From NCBI GenBank assembly GCA_973895155.1, contig OZ316892.1, positions 8,556,001 to 8,620,000 of the forward strand: a stretch of DNA of 64,000 bases, given 5' to 3'. A program made the position numbers and the translations under genes. The stretch comes from Marsupella aquatica. Lineage: Eukaryota > Marchantiophyta. Of the stretch, positions 23,790 through 37,700 are shown one piece after another; positions within the stretch are counted from its first letter, which is position 1; the number at the start of each line of letters is the position of its first letter. The notes under the pieces are model-generated. The model was not told where the DNA came from. It saw only the letters and a program-made list of their open reading frames with translations, and ran no database searches.

Positions 23790-25330
23790 TTATTGGTCCA
23801 CTTTCCTGCATGGCATTACTTGGTTGTTTGTTTGCTTTTTGTTTGGTGGGTACCACTCAACCCCTCATGAACAAGCCACGCATGCATGGATTAATGTGTT
23901 CTACTCGGGAGCTTCAGGCCTCCCAGAGTCCCAGTCCACCTCTTCAGGACCCTTTGATGCAATTTACTCCAGTCCGAAGTTTTACCGTGCTTTCCAGGTT
24001 TTAGTTCTTTTGCTTTAGTTGGAGGCCCTCAGGCTCTTTAGGACAATCTTGCATGTGGACGGTCCTGAAAAACTTAGATAACTTGCAGAGTGAAACTTCC
24101 TCTCCTGAGACAGTCCTCACAACAGTAATCAAGGACTTTGAAGGGCAAAATCAGGAAACTTACCGGCCCTTCCCCATCCCAACCTCTCATGTTTGAATCC
24201 AACAGAATCCACTTTTCACTGGAAGAGTTCAGCTAAATCGTCCTGCACAATCAAGCAACAGGATACGACAGAGAGACTATGTGACTGCTCCAACAGATTA
24301 CATGTCTTTGTGCTAGTAGATTATGTGGAGATTTTCTGAGGACCTCGCACATGTTTTTCCTTGGTTTTCATCTTGGTTTTGTGTCTCCGAGGGGATCTAG
24401 TCTCCCAATTAAGGGCTTTTTGTTCATTGGCAGTAGGAGATGTATAATGCATGATTTAAACGTCAGCCTTTGGCTGGGTTGCTTCCACATTGCCATTCTC
24501 ACTATGCTAGGCTCGACTTCCACAGTGCAAAGGGATATTCTGCTATTTGGCAGTTGACGCTTGGATAGGTCACACCATGCAACTCGAATAACCCAAAAAC
24601 TTCCCAGACCGAAAGTGTGATGATTTTACAAAGAACAGACATTGTGACAGTGATCCACATCCAGGTTATGGGTGGTCTATCTGAGTTATGGTTTGTCTGA
24701 GCTAATATTTCCATATATTTGAAAATAAATTATTAATCTCTTCAATTTTATGGGAAACACAAATATTGGTATCCTCTATTGTGCATGGCTACGTGGATAG
24801 TATTGGTTCTTTCTTTATTGTTTGGTAGGCACCCACTCACACCATAATAAACCAACCACTTTAGCTAGCAATTGGCAAGGGACTTCCACAATTCCATGAT
24901 ACGCAGTACTAATGACACCGTGACGTACACCTATTTCAAACATTAGGAATCTTGACTTGCATGAGATCCCAACTTGGGGTTTTCCCATTTGTCTCCCACT
25001 TTATTGGATCTTTTGCCTTTATTGGATCCTCTATTCTAGCATGGCCCTTTTGTTCTTTGGCAGTTTGATCTGACACTTAAATATTTATGAGCCAATACCC
25101 GTGCACGAGAAGGGCTCTCTGTCCTAAGATTCCCATGCTAGTCTTATTCGTCACAAGTGAATATCTCAAACATTTGATGCAAGAAAAATTACTCCTTATA
25201 TATACTTCATACCAGGGAGTAGGTCATGAATGGTAGCCTCAACAGCTAATTATAGGGTAGATTTAAGAGAATGTTGCATATCTTTAATGTTTGGTGGGCA
25301 CCCACCAACACCATAGTGAACCAACCACCA
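23790..25330 (+). repeat. degenerate dispersed repeat, three copies
   Basis: A segment centred on GTTTGGTGGGCACCCAC recurs at about 23841, 24820 and 25289. A GCATGG-like phrase and a T-rich stretch lie before it, and ACCATARTGAACCAACC follows it. The copies are heavily mutated and unevenly spaced (about 980 and 470 bp). Confidence 0.45.
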
Positions 25331-28300
25331 CAACACGGTTAAAACTTCGCAGTTAGCTGGGGCATTTCCACTTTTGCAGGATACCATGCCAAAGGAGATT
25401 GTGGTGTGTCGTTATTTGAGAAGTCTTGCTAATTTTTTTGAAGGGAATTAAAAGCCCGATTATTTTCGAATTATAAATCTTTCAGTAAGCCATTATATGA
25501 TAATTGGAAAAATGGTTTTTTTTTTTGCATGTAAGCAGGGACAGAACCCATAATGCATAGAGAAGGGTATGAAGTCCTCTACTTATGAATCTGTGGCCCT
25601 TCACACATACGTTACATGGTGTTTTATTTATTTATTTTTCCTCCAAATATTTTGGTAGAATTTATAAATAAATTACTCTCCAGAAGCCCCACGGATGAGG
25701 GGAAACATAAGCATACCCACACTACATAAACGTGCACAAAACCCCGACCAAGAGGCCGTAAGGAAATTCTTTTATGACTCTGTTGTACGATGGCCTTCCT
25801 GCTGTACACTCAATATATTGATAGACCTAGATTGAGAAATATATGAAATCACACAAAAAGGGAAGCCTCAGTTACAATGTTTGAACCCAATAGTTATCAA
25901 ACTCAAGGCAGCTACGACACACCCATGCCTCTCTGGGAGTGTTGTTATTTCTATGTATTTGACTACTCTGTTTGGACGTGTAATATATTGGGATGTCTTC
26001 GAACCTCTGGTTGAATGGTCAAACGAAAATAACTAGTGTATCATAACGCAGTAAAAGTCAAATGAATGCATGTCCAATACATATATATTTCCAAAATCAA
26101 CCGTTATATATTGTTCAGTGTTTCAGACTGCAGATGAAAATCCCACGTGCCCAAAGTTATCTGTAGTGTGGTGTCGTTGGCATGCTGCTCAACACCGCCT
26201 TAAGTACATATTGTGAATCGCTCGAATGCACGTGGATTTACTCCTTCAATTTGTATTCCAATGATACAATTTGAAAGAAGTAGGAGAGTCCCTCAAGACT
26301 ACACTAGCCATTGTTGGAGTTCCTAATCGTCTAGAAAGACTTTGATCAGTCTCGTTTACTCTACAGTGTTATTTTGTTGTTCGGTAGAGGTGTAAGGGAG
26401 AGTGTACGCCGTGCTTTGATTGTGGGCAGACGTGTAATTGTGTAAGGAATAATGTAAGGAGCAGTTGACTTTGTACCATAGCAGAACTTAATGATTGTCA
26501 AACAAATTTTACCATAATTGGGTCAGACTCACCCAACTGAAAGGGTTGAGTCATGCCACCAACCAGGGTGGCACCCTACCCACCAGCTCGTTTTGATCCG
26601 CTAAGTTTTGCTAAAATCTGACCAGGCTTTGGCCTTAGTGACCCATATAAAGTTTATTCTTCAAAACCATTCCCTGCAGTCCCACTTCATTGTGTGCCTT
26701 GCCATCATTCAGCCACATGACCACTCGTCCAACTTGCTTGAATCCGTCTTAACTAACTAAATCTTCTTACATGATGTCTTCTCGTTCACATCCAGTTCTC
26801 ATTTGCACCCTTATTTACAGAAACTCTTTCTAGTCAGAAACAGACCCTGGGTGGAGAGAGATTGTCACCCCTCTCCAAGGGATGGTTTGATGAGATTGTC
26901 AACCCTCCTTAGGGAAGCCATGGGAGGCGCATGGTTTACAAGCAATGAGCAACCTTAAGTGAAGCAATGGTAACGTTCACCCCAGTGAGTAATATGGGTG
27001 GCCCAGGTGATCTGGTTCCTTTCGTCTGTTTTAGGGTCTTTTATATTGCGATGAAGAATCCATTTAGAGTAACATAAATTTGGGCTCTGTTTTTGACGTT
27101 ATCATTACAGCCAATTTATCTTCTTTTTTTTAATAATACTTTACCTACAGAGCGGGAGCAACTCCAGTACACCAACAAATGGCAAGCCCCCAACCACGTA
27201 ACACGCCCGCATCAACCACAACAAGACACATCCTGAGAGCCCCATTTCTGGAGAAACAGAACGGCACACCAAAACAAAATCACCAAACTCCAACACCCAC
27301 TGACCCACTTTGGCACCTACGATCTGCTCTACCGTGGGCATTTCGTCCGCCATCATACGTATCCAACAACCAATGACTGACATGGAGTACGATACCATCT
27401 GGACCGCAAGATACAGGTACACGACTGCGGCTCCCATCAGAGACCGTATCGTTACCACTCACGGCCACAACGTCCCCCGGAGCCCTGGCCCCTGTCCTCC
27501 GAGACTCCGACTCTCGGAGCGACCTTCAGAGGCTAAATAACGGAGTGAGCCCCAAACGAAAGAAAAGGAAATGAAACGCTCAAAAGAAAGGAATGATTCG
27601 CAGCACCCGTGCACTGGCAGGATCTTCAGCTGCTGGACCTGTCCTGTCCAGGAGTAATAGGTACAGCCCGGCGTTTATTCCAATAATGAATTTTGGAGGT
27701 AGCCTCCATGACGACTGCCAGTAAGTTTACGCAGGGAGGACTGTTGACTGAAGCGAACCATCTCCCATGGAGGACTGGCACAACTCTTCGGTCAGTTATA
27801 GTGGAGAGTTGCTCCCAGATTTAAGTTCAATTTTGGCTATTCTTTTCATTTTATTAAAGTCAAAAACTTAAACCAGGATGGACCACCATGCTGGACACAG
27901 TGCTCCCATGGACGCTCCCATGGACCACAATTTGATGGTCCATGAGATTTTGGGGCCCATAACTTGATGACTATGAGTACTAATATATATATATTTTAAT
28001 TTTTCACCTGCAAGGCAACTGGAGATAGAGGAGACATAAGCGAATACAAACCCAAATTCATATTGACATAGTGAGAATTAATCCAATGGAATTTACCCTT
28101 CTACAACCTGTGATGAAAAACTCAAACCAACATGGCTAACAATTTACCTTCACTTTGATGGAGTGTAGCTTACTTACTCCTCTAGCATATCTCTAAAAGT
28201 ATAAAGAAAATTGAGTTCATGTATATCAATAGATTAGAATTAAAACCCAAATTTTGTGAAATATGGTCCATTGGGTTTCAAAGACCAACCTTGAGCTCGG

Positions 28301-29304
28301 TCTGGTGGCTTTATTAGGTTTAATGTTTTTGCCCCGGCTGCTTGTGGCTGCGCTCCCTTGCCTTGTTCGTGTTTCTCGCTCTGCGTGGGTGATTTTTCCC
28401 CCCTGGCTTGCTGTAAAGACTTTATTTAAAAGAAAAAAAACAAACCTTGGGGTCCATGGGGGATTCAAATTCAATTAAAGTATCCAGCAAATATTTAGAG
28501 GTAACGATAAAGAAAACGCTGGTACAGTCCCTTTCCCTTGTTTGGCAGCGGGTACAGCTGCTCAGTGCACCCATCCAGAACGGAAGAGATCTAGTGTCGT
28601 TTAGCCGTGGTGACCATGCAGCGACCGTGGTACCGGTCCTCACGTTAGCTCGAATGGCAACTTACTGTACAGTACGTTCGTGATCCATTCGCTGACCACA
28701 CTAGGAACTGCAAAGGACAGCGGTACTGCAGTGGGTCGTTATGGTACTAGCAGGATAGTTCGTTACCATTTTCATCTACGGCTGAATTGGCACACAAAGG
28801 TCACCCACTGGATTTGGGGATTATCCCCTCTGAAAAGGCAATTTTAATGAAAGAAAGTGATCACATCTTTTCAAAATGTGGGTTGTCTTCCGAAGCAAAA
28901 AGCATCTGAGCAGATTTTTCAAAAGGTTTCGTTTGCAGTACATGTGGGTCGTGCTGTCTTACCTGGACATTTGGTCAATATGGAAGTTTAAATCATCCAG
29001 CCCGTCGACTATATATTTTTGGTAGGAAAATAAATTAAATGAAGAAATGGGAAGGGTTTTAGTTTACCGGTCAATGTGGCTTTAGTTCCTTTGCATTAGT
29101 GGGGGACTCTCATACTTTTGGGGGCTTTGGTTTTTCTTGGAATTGTTTTCTTGTTTACTCCCCTTCATTGAGTCTCCTGCCTTTGGCATCCCGTCTCTGG
29201 GTTTGATGAAAAATAGGGGAGGGAGGGGGCGGCAGACTTGTCCATGGTGAGCAAGTGCTGACCCTGATTTGTCTCAACTATAAGAGCCATTGATAAAATC
29301 TTGC

Positions 29305-30250
29305 CTCAAATTCAAGCATTTGTCCCTATTTGTTCTGGAGTTTCTTCAAAATTGGAACTTCTTGACCGTCCTACAATCCCGGCATCCACTTCTTCATACT
29401 TAGGTTTGGCTCGATTTGTTCGTTTTATGTCTTTAAGAACTCAGGAATACAAAAAAGCTGGGATTTGTTACGAGCAGAAGAGAATCCAACTCGGAAAAGA
29501 CTGAAGCCCAAGCATGAGTGTTTCCATTCCTCAAAATAGAATCAACGCTCTTCTACTGCCGCCAGGTGGCTTATATATGGAGGACACTGGATAAGTGGTG
29601 AGAGCATATGTCACTGTGTAGGTCCTTATTCGTTCTGAATTTCCGTCTAACTTGGAAAAGCTTGATCATTCTACAATCAATCGCCGCATCACTTCTACAT
29701 AGTTAGAAATTTGAGATTTTTCAGTCATTTTGTTCTTTTTCTTTCTTTAACTCAGAAATACAGAAAAAAAATAGTGGGATTTGTTACGAGTAGAGGAGAA
29801 TCCAACTCGGAAGGCTAAGGCCCAAGCATGAGAGTTTCCATACCCCAAAATAGAATCAAAGCTCTTCTACTTCCGCCAGGTGCCTTAATCTGGAGGCCAC
29901 TAGATAAATAGTGAGAAAGTGAGTCCTTGTGTAGGGCCATATTTATCCTGGATTTTTTTGCTAAATTGGAAAAGCTTGACCAACCTACAATCAATCGCTG
30001 CATTACTTCTACACCATACATAGAAATCTGACATTTTTTAGTCAATTTGTTCTTTTTATTTCTTTAACTCAGACATACAAAAACAATAGTGGGATTTGTT
30101 ACGAGTAGAGGAGAATCGAAAACGGCTGAACCCCAAGCAGGAGTGTCACCTTTCAACAAAAATAGAATAAAAGCTCGTCTACTTCCGCGAGGTGCATTAT
30201 ATGTGGAGGACACTGGATAAGTAGTGAGAAAGTAAGTCCTTGTAGAGGTC
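29305..30250 (+). repeat. 315-bp tandem repeat, about three copies
   Basis: The anchor phrase GGGATTTGTTACGAG occurs at 29460, 29776 and 30091, giving periods of 316 and 315 bp. Each unit also contains a TTGGAACTTCTTGACC / TTGGAAAAGCTTGACC phrase, CCTACAATC, a CTTTAACTCAGAMATAC phrase, and a CTTCTACTTCCGCCAGGTG phrase. Copies differ by about 10-20 percent by eye. No frame stays open across all three, so it looks like a small satellite or a duplicated transposon fragment and not a gene family. Confidence 0.85.
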
Positions 30251-33200
30251 AGCCCAATGGCAAATCGAATATCGCGAATCGAGTTGGTGGAATCTTAGGG
30301 GGAAATGCACGTTGGGCCAATCCATGTGGAAATGTACATTCGGTGCAGCATCCCAGAAGTGAATCTTTGAATAGAGCATTTTGCAATTTTAACAAGGATA
30401 AGGAATCACTGAGAAGCCTGGTGTCAAATCTCACTTGTATTAAAGAGATTCTCAGTTTTTCAGTGTAAGTTTATTTCAAAAGACAAAAGATATCCCCGGT
30501 CTGTTTCCTCCGTCAAAATAAGAAACAGACATTCTCAGTTGTTTGGGACCTTATGATCACTTAATACACTATCTTGGACGGGAAGATCACACTCAATCTA
30601 ATTGACTTCTGGTACCTTTCGCAGTTTTGTAATAGATCGTCCAAGCTCTCACATGCCCAAAGGTCAAGATGGCCCTTGAGGAAATTGGGTGATATTGACC
30701 TACTGACTCATAAAAAAAATCAGATTGGTTGGGTTTGGCCGCTCCATGGTGCCACTGAAAGTCGTTCTCTAACAAGCGTCCCTTGCTGGCGGCACTCTAG
30801 GGGCAGGGTGGGGGCATGTTACAACCACAGCTACACCAGATCACGGGCTATCGGGCAGGGCAAGTTACTGCTGTTTAGAGGGTTGGTTGGTTTGGTTGGT
30901 AGTTGCAGTTCTAGGCTCGATGGCTTGGCTGCTTTTGGAGCTCAGCCAACTTGGCGGAGATTTGGCAGAGAGGAGTGGTTACAGCCTGGTTACAGCCAAC
31001 TTGGCATGTCTGTTCCTGCTTTTCATCAAGTTGGGTTACTTGACGAAGTAATAATAAGCCAGCTTTTAGAAAACTGCTCTGGAGGCGCAGCCAATGCGCT
31101 ATTGTATGGGAGGTCGCTCAACTTGGGGGGATGGGGAGGGGGGGGGAAGCTCGGTAGCGGGTGGGCGACCACAGCCCAGTTCGTGGTGAAACGTTGGTGG
31201 GGCAGTCAAATGCGGTACAAGTAGACTATTCCTACTAGAGGGTGAGGTTGCTCAACCTGTTGGTTGGTTTCGTTTCATTTGAAACCATATCCAGATGTGA
31301 AGGTTTATTTTATTGTATTTTTTTTGTATTTTACGTGACAGGGGTAATGTGCAACATGAATGCGAAGGCACCTGCAGTGACAAAGAGTTCAGCCAATCAT
31401 TATTTTGACTTGGTTTAGCTTTACTTACCAGGCAATTTTAAGAAATGGATTTTATTTTAGTTTCAAATGCACCCTATTATAATAATTAAACCCTACTAAC
31501 AGAAGCGAGCCTGCCCCAAAAAGAACAATGGCTAAAGGAGCCCTTAATTACCCAGTAGGCAAGTATCTACAATACAGGGAGTAAAATTTGGAGCTATCTT
31601 TGAGATTATGGCTCTCCCGTATTAGAGGCAACTGAAACCTGCTGGTTATGGTGCCAAGCAGTAGCACCTCAACTTGGCATTTATTTGGGAATTGAAACAG
31701 CCACGCAACTGGCAGAAGCTTCGCTTGATGGCTAACCCACAGCCATGAACACAGGAGACAAAGTAGCTCTAGATGGCATACCTATTTTGGCTGTGGCCAC
31801 TCTGGGGTGCTTTAAAGGTGTCTATACATTATTGTATTAGAGAGCCTCAATTTTGATTTCCCCCTTATTTTTTTCAACTCCCTTATTGGAGGGCTATCTC
31901 TCCATTTCGACTCCCTTCAATGGACAGTATTCAACTTGGCTTGATGGGTATTGTCTTGGTGTTTGCGCACAGCCATGACCACAGGTGCCAAAGTAGGTTA
32001 CATGCCCATGCATATTGGGTGCTTTAGAGGAGTCTCAATCCATTAGTCTTAGAGAGCCTCATAGAGTCCCCCTATTCTATATGGATGTCATAGACCCATT
32101 ATTGTTGTCTTTTGAGTGCAGTTCAAATCTATGCCAGCCTATCCCATGGGTGATGATACATTGCCACATTGGTGAAACTTTTCCAATGAAATAGGACAAA
32201 AGTACACTAGGGGTTGCAAAACCAGTGCTGATGCTCTTACTGCCAGTAACCCCTCCAGAATCACGTGTACATATTCTCCAAACAACTTTTTAAGTACTTT
32301 GCTACTAAAGTTATTCTGATTGATAATATCATCACAATTGTTGTGTATTTACAAATATGTCATGGTTTTGAATATGGATAACAAGTTCACCAAGAGGAAC
32401 AATATAGAAAAACCGTGTATTATTTGTAACAATAAAAAACCAAGGGGAACCACATAGAAAAACCATGGCTTATTTGTAACAATAAAAATAATGGAGGTAT
32501 TGTAAAATAGGAACATCCTTAGCGGCAATGTAGGCAATGTAGTTGAAAGCTGCTTCTTCCAAATTTGTTCGCAGCCTGCTCACTTTGGCATCAGTGAAAA
32601 AACCGCTCAGCCGTTTACCGCATAGAAACCCAAAAACCCAAACTGCCGTGGGAAACGGCTGAACGTCGGTCCGTTTGAGGACGAGGGAGGGGGGGGGCAC
32701 TAAATGTTTGTTTGGCTTTGCCTTGACAAATTGGACCGCTCGTCCATTTCGTTCGCTTCTTTCTTGCAACGACTTCGATATGCGTTTTGCCGTCCAACAG
32801 GATTACGTTGTGCGTTTCAGTAGTAAAAAACATTTTCGTTTCTGACTGATAAATGCGCTTGGACGGAGGTGATGCTGGAGCCCACCTCAGGATTCGTGCT
32901 CCTACAATTTCGGTCGTTGGGAATTGTAGGCTCCGGAGTTGTGAGGCCATGGAGATCGAGATCGAGGGGTTCCGCTCTACGCGGGGTGGGTGCTGAACTG
33001 GACTGCGGGCATAATCAAGACGTTTGGAGAGTCAACACGGATGAAGGTTTTGACCCGACCAACGGACCAAGGCAGGCTTGGTCTGGGATGCAGAGAAGAA
33101 TGATCGGAGACTGATGAGAGAGTTGAATCACCGAATTCCAATGACTGATTGAGAGTGATTGCCGGTTTGATTGATGGGAATTAACTACTAGAGTAGACCG

Positions 33201-34750
33201 GAGGACGAGAGTGGACTGGGGCCAGAGAATTGGATAGTCGATTGATTTGATTATGATTGTTCATTTACCGGTACACTGTGAAACGGTAAGTGAGAGGGAT
33301 CAATCCGATTTTGATTGCGGTGGGGAGCGGAGGAGAAGGTGGGGCTTTTGGATTCTGGATGGAGAGTGCGGGAATTGAGAAGAGGAGCGGAATGACCTTT
33401 CTGGACTGACACCTGTCGAGAATCGTTTTTGCATACGCATGCCTGCTGTTGATGCTTCATTTTTCTTGCTGAAGCAGCACAATTTTGGGGGTTTGCTTTT
33501 TAGCAAAATTACTGCTGGCTGCCTAGCGTTTGGTGTGCCGGGATCGAGGGGAAAGGGAGAGGACGGGAGTGAAAAAGTTGGCCTGCCTCGTTGTCTTAAC
33601 GCTCTCGGATGAGCTGTACCAGTACCAGAATCTACCCTTCTTTTTCGCCATCTATTTCTCTCTCGCCTTGATGCCCACCTGGTGACCTGGGTGGGTAGTG
33701 GGAACTCTAGCCCTCCACCTTGCCTGCCTGCTTGCATAATACTGTAGGAGGAGGACAGGCGGGGGAGAGGTGCAAGCAGTAAAACAGGAGATGAGTAGGA
33801 GTACTCGACAAACGTACTGTAGGTTGTGAGAAGTTCAAGTGTTGGGTGCTGCAACAGCACCACTGAAGAAGTGGAAGCCAGAACGCGAGCTTGAGGCTGA
33901 GAGGTCTCCTTCCTTCCCCCCTTCTTCCCCTCTTTTGCCGCTCCCTCCTCCTCTCTCTCTCTCCCTCTACTCTCACTCCCCTTGTGCGTCCGACTCTGGC
34001 ACCATTTCTCGCCTTTGTCTCCCCCTCCCTCCCTCCCTCCCTCCCTCCCCAAACAAATTTCTGAATCTCTCGGGATTCAAATCACCTGCTCCTGGTCCTG
34101 CTGGCTTTCCTGGTTTCTCCTTCGAGTTTCCCGTTTTCTCTCGTTTCTTATTCTGCACTATTGAGGACACACGGTCCTCATCTCATTGTAATTATCCCCA
34201 TTACTCCTTCCTCTCATTTTACTTGTGCGCGGTATGCTCCAACGACGAGTGTGCGGTGTACGTGCAGGCTGAAACTCAGATTGCAATTTCTTGAATCCCG
34301 TTTGTAGATTGGCGTTGAGCACTGCTGTGGTTCGTTTTCCCATTCGGCTCGATTGGGTGTGTGGAACAATCATCGCAATCCAATTTCTTAAGAAAATGGC
34401 GCTGGGAGAGAGCGCCCCGGCGGAGTAGGTGTCCGGGAGCATTACAGATTTCTTCTCAATTGAAACATTTCGGATATAAGTTCGGATTGCGCTGGATTTC
34501 TCTCAGGATTGGAAGTGGGCAATTGGTACTGTTGGCCAGGTGGTGAAGAAGAGTAACGAACACACGTTGCCGAATTCGGTTCACTAGTGAGACCTACAGA
34601 TGGAACGCCAAGGGGTCCCTTGAACTGAGGTTTTTCGAAGGAGGAGCCTAGCCAGGGAATGATCACAGAGATAGACAGACTCGGTACCGGTGGTACTCCT
34701 GATTCATCCTTTCGGCCAACTTTACTGGTGCGATTCGCTGCGTTAAGAAA
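30251..34750. other. intergenic region and leader upstream of NDL gene
   Basis: No gene is supported. The 216-codon plus frame at 30574-31224 has no family features. From about 33900 to 34060 the plus strand is a CT-rich tract, including (CCCT)n at about 34020-34050. Such tracts are common in plant promoters and 5' leaders, and this one fits the transcription start zone of the NDL gene at 34751. The exact start and any leader intron cannot be placed. Confidence 0.5.
34020..34050 (+). repeat. (CCCT)n microsatellite in probable NDL leader or promoter
   Basis: Seven or so CCCT units in a row, within a wider pyrimidine-rich tract (33900-34060) upstream of the NDL start codon. Confidence 0.85.
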
Positions 34751-37700
34751 ATGGACGATTCTTCAAGTTCGACCGGTTCCTATTCCGTGGACATGGATTC
34801 GTTATCGCCTTGGGGTGGTCAGGTATGGTAGCGATCCCCGAATCCCTTACAAATATTTCCGTCATCATCCTTAACGAGAGGGCGGAACGAAATCATCGGG
34901 TGCAAATGAGTTTGTCGTTGGGGCAGTGGAGAGGTGTTTCGCCACAGGTTGTTAAATGTGTAGTGCAGGTTTCGGGGCCTTGCAAAGTAATGCACATAGG
35001 AATTATACATGAAATGATCATTAGCTGACGTTACCACACATGACGCTCACAGTGATCACCATCTCCGCGGGTACTTCCCTAGTGAGGCTATTTACAATGA
35101 TCTCCTCGAGAGCAAACGTGTGAAAACGCATACGCTGACCAATTAATGGGGACGAGAGAAGCATTCCAATTAGCTGCGGTGATGCATGCAAAGTAGCGAG
35201 GACTGTTGTCATACTGATTTCATTACGAAAGTGGTGGAAGCTTCGTGTCCTTTTCTCATCGTGTCCCTTGGATAGTATACGCGGTGAAGCTTTCCAGTTG
35301 AAATAGACCACCACGAAGGGACGAGTATGCTGCTTCTAGAGGAATATCCATCGCTGCTCGTATGCTTTCATGCTCCATTGTCCAATTGGATGCTAGCAAC
35401 TTCGCTCGTTGCCCTGTGTGGGCTCCTCTAGCGCCCTGCCGTTACTTTTCGCTGATGCCACGTCCAGGCATGGCAAGCACTGCTCTTCACTTGGTAGCAA
35501 CGCACCATCTGGAAAGTTATTTTGTCACTCACCAGTTTATATCTTCACCAGTTGCGAACATCTCTCGCTTGGGTTTGAGAAAGTTTGCCCTTCGTGACTT
35601 TTCGTTCCGGGCTGCCCAAGCGTCTGAAATCGGATTTTTAGCTGCCAATTTCATGCCATGCCAACATTACAGTGCCAGCGGAAGAGGGTTCACTTTTTTG
35701 ATTGTTTCCAGTTTTGTCAAACCATCCGTAGAAAGAGTGTGGTCAAGGCATTTGGAGCCTGTAGGTCGCCTGCCCTAATTTAGTCGTATTGGCGCTCATG
35801 CACGCTATCATTCTACCTGCAACCATTCGGAGGAGGTTGAATGATCTCCTGGACCCCACCGTTGAATAAGTAAAGGGACGCATTGCGGCTCGTCGTTCAT
35901 CCCTATGGCCTCTAAGCTCTACGTATACAAGCTTGCATCGATGGCTTTCATGGCCTCTCCTGGGCGGATTTGAAGAGTGCTGAGAGGGTGTTCTTGGCAA
36001 GATTTTGTGTGTAGACATATCTAAAATTCTGCGGCATACCTACAGTTCGCCACGTCCCGATTGTCGTCCTGGCTGAAGTGTAACATGCCGTTGAAAGTTC
36101 AGATGTTGGATTTTGATTTCATTCTTCATTACTGTCTTGGAAATTTTTGAGGTCTGTGCACACCAAGGCAAGCCAAGTCGGAATCTGATGGGCTTATTTT
36201 CTCTCTATCATGATTGTCCAGGAACACATGGTTCCAACAAATTTCGGCCCCATCTCGGTGCAAATTTATGGCGACCAGGGGAAGCCTGCTCTCATCACAT
36301 ACCCTGACGTGGGCCTAAACAGTGAGTACGACCTTCCTACGGCATTCTCACATGGATTAATTGGAATCCGCATGAAACGACAGGAGTTCAATTACTTGAT
36401 CTAATTTCAAGGCGGCTGATGTGGTCGTTAAACTATCGTCTTTGGCTTGCTGACCTTGCGTCGTTTTCCGTCCCTATCTGTGATCCAGGCGCGACGTGCT
36501 TCCAAGGCTTCTTCTCCTGCCCCGAGGCTTCATCACTGCTGCTCCACAATTTCTGCATATATCACGTTGATCCGCCTGGCCACGAGGTCCGTTGGAACTG
36601 TGAAATGGTCGTACCAGAGCTTTTAGAATCAGTGGCACGCATTAGAATTGTCCCGCAGCTCTCGGGCACAGTTGACAACTTTCGGCATGATGCACCTGAA
36701 CGCATTTTACATGTTTATCCTCATATGCCTCCTCATTTTATGCCCCGAGGTGGTGGGTCCTCGTTTGGTATGACTGTTAGTCTGGGCACCTACCTCCTCC
36801 GGAGGTAAGGGTTCAAGAGGAAGTTCCTGGAGTCCATTTGGGGACTGACATTGGATACCTGTGGGGCATTCCTTTTTGCAGCATGGAGCGAGTCAAATAC
36901 CGGACGAGCAGCCAGTTCCTTGCGTGGACGATCTAGCAGACCAAGTGGCCGAGATCTTGGATTACTTCGGATTGCACGAAGTAATTGGATTGGGCGTGAC
37001 GGCGGGTGCTTATGTTCTCACTCACCTTGCGGTTCGTCTCTTCACATTTACCCTCAAGTGAAATAATAATCCGAGCGAATTGAGTTGACTCGGCACAATC
37101 AAACGCTTTAAACTCTTCCCTGGACTAGTAGCTAGAAGCAGATGTTTCCTCATCACCAACTGAAAGACTGTAGTATGCCATTATTTACAAAATATGAGCT
37201 CATCCAATGTCAGCCTACGGTCCCAAAGGCCTAGCCTTGAGCTAACTCATTTAAGCCAAGGCATCGCTTGAAATTCTTGAGTTGGCCATTTTGGGATGGG
37301 CTCTTTCTTCCGCTGCCCGTCATCTTATGATTTGGAGTGGACAAACCTTTTTTTTCCTTCCCAAGTCTGGGCTGTCAAATTCTGGGCACTATTTATTTCC
37401 CTTCGGACACGATGGGCTATCAAAATAATCTGTCGCTCTGGACCTCGTTTGCATATTTTCGTGATTTCCACTTCCGAATCCCGGCCTCCCTCTGTGCGAG
37501 TGTGTTCGAGTGCGCTGCTTAGTTAGCTGGCAAACCAGCGGTTGTGACTAGGAAGTGATGGGAACCCATCACCAGTACTTTCTTGGAGAGCAACTGGCAT
37601 TGTGCACGTGAAGGAAACGTAAGTAGAGGCTCTGCATGGTCTCAGAATGAGTAAGGCTGTGAGATTGAGCTGTGAGTGAGTTAGTAGGACACGGCCAAGA

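Larger units (their letters stand above)
17222..29300. other. gene-free, AT-rich region
   Basis: About 12 kb without a coding region I can support. Open frames are under about 136 codons, often overlap on both strands, and show no family motif. Homopolymer tracts (for example poly-T near 20100) and degenerate repeats around 23.8-25.4 kb suggest old transposon debris. One minus-strand frame at 27141-27458 (105 codons) is hydrophobic, but the opposite strand is equally open and no homologue comes to mind. Confidence 0.55.

Noticed and set aside
27141-27458. 105-codon hydrophobic minus-strand frame
   Set aside because: Looks membrane-like, but overlapping frames are open too and no family is recognised; not enough to call a gene.
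30574-31224. 216-codon plus-strand open frame
   Set aside because: No family motif, odd composition, Gly/Trp-rich end from a G-rich tract, and no supporting splice or neighbour context.
33300-34052. 250-codon minus-strand open frame upstream of NDL
   Set aside because: It is antisense to a CT-rich promoter/leader tract and is mostly low-complexity Arg/Glu/Gly/Ser; no domain, no homologue comes to mind, and the frame arises from base composition.
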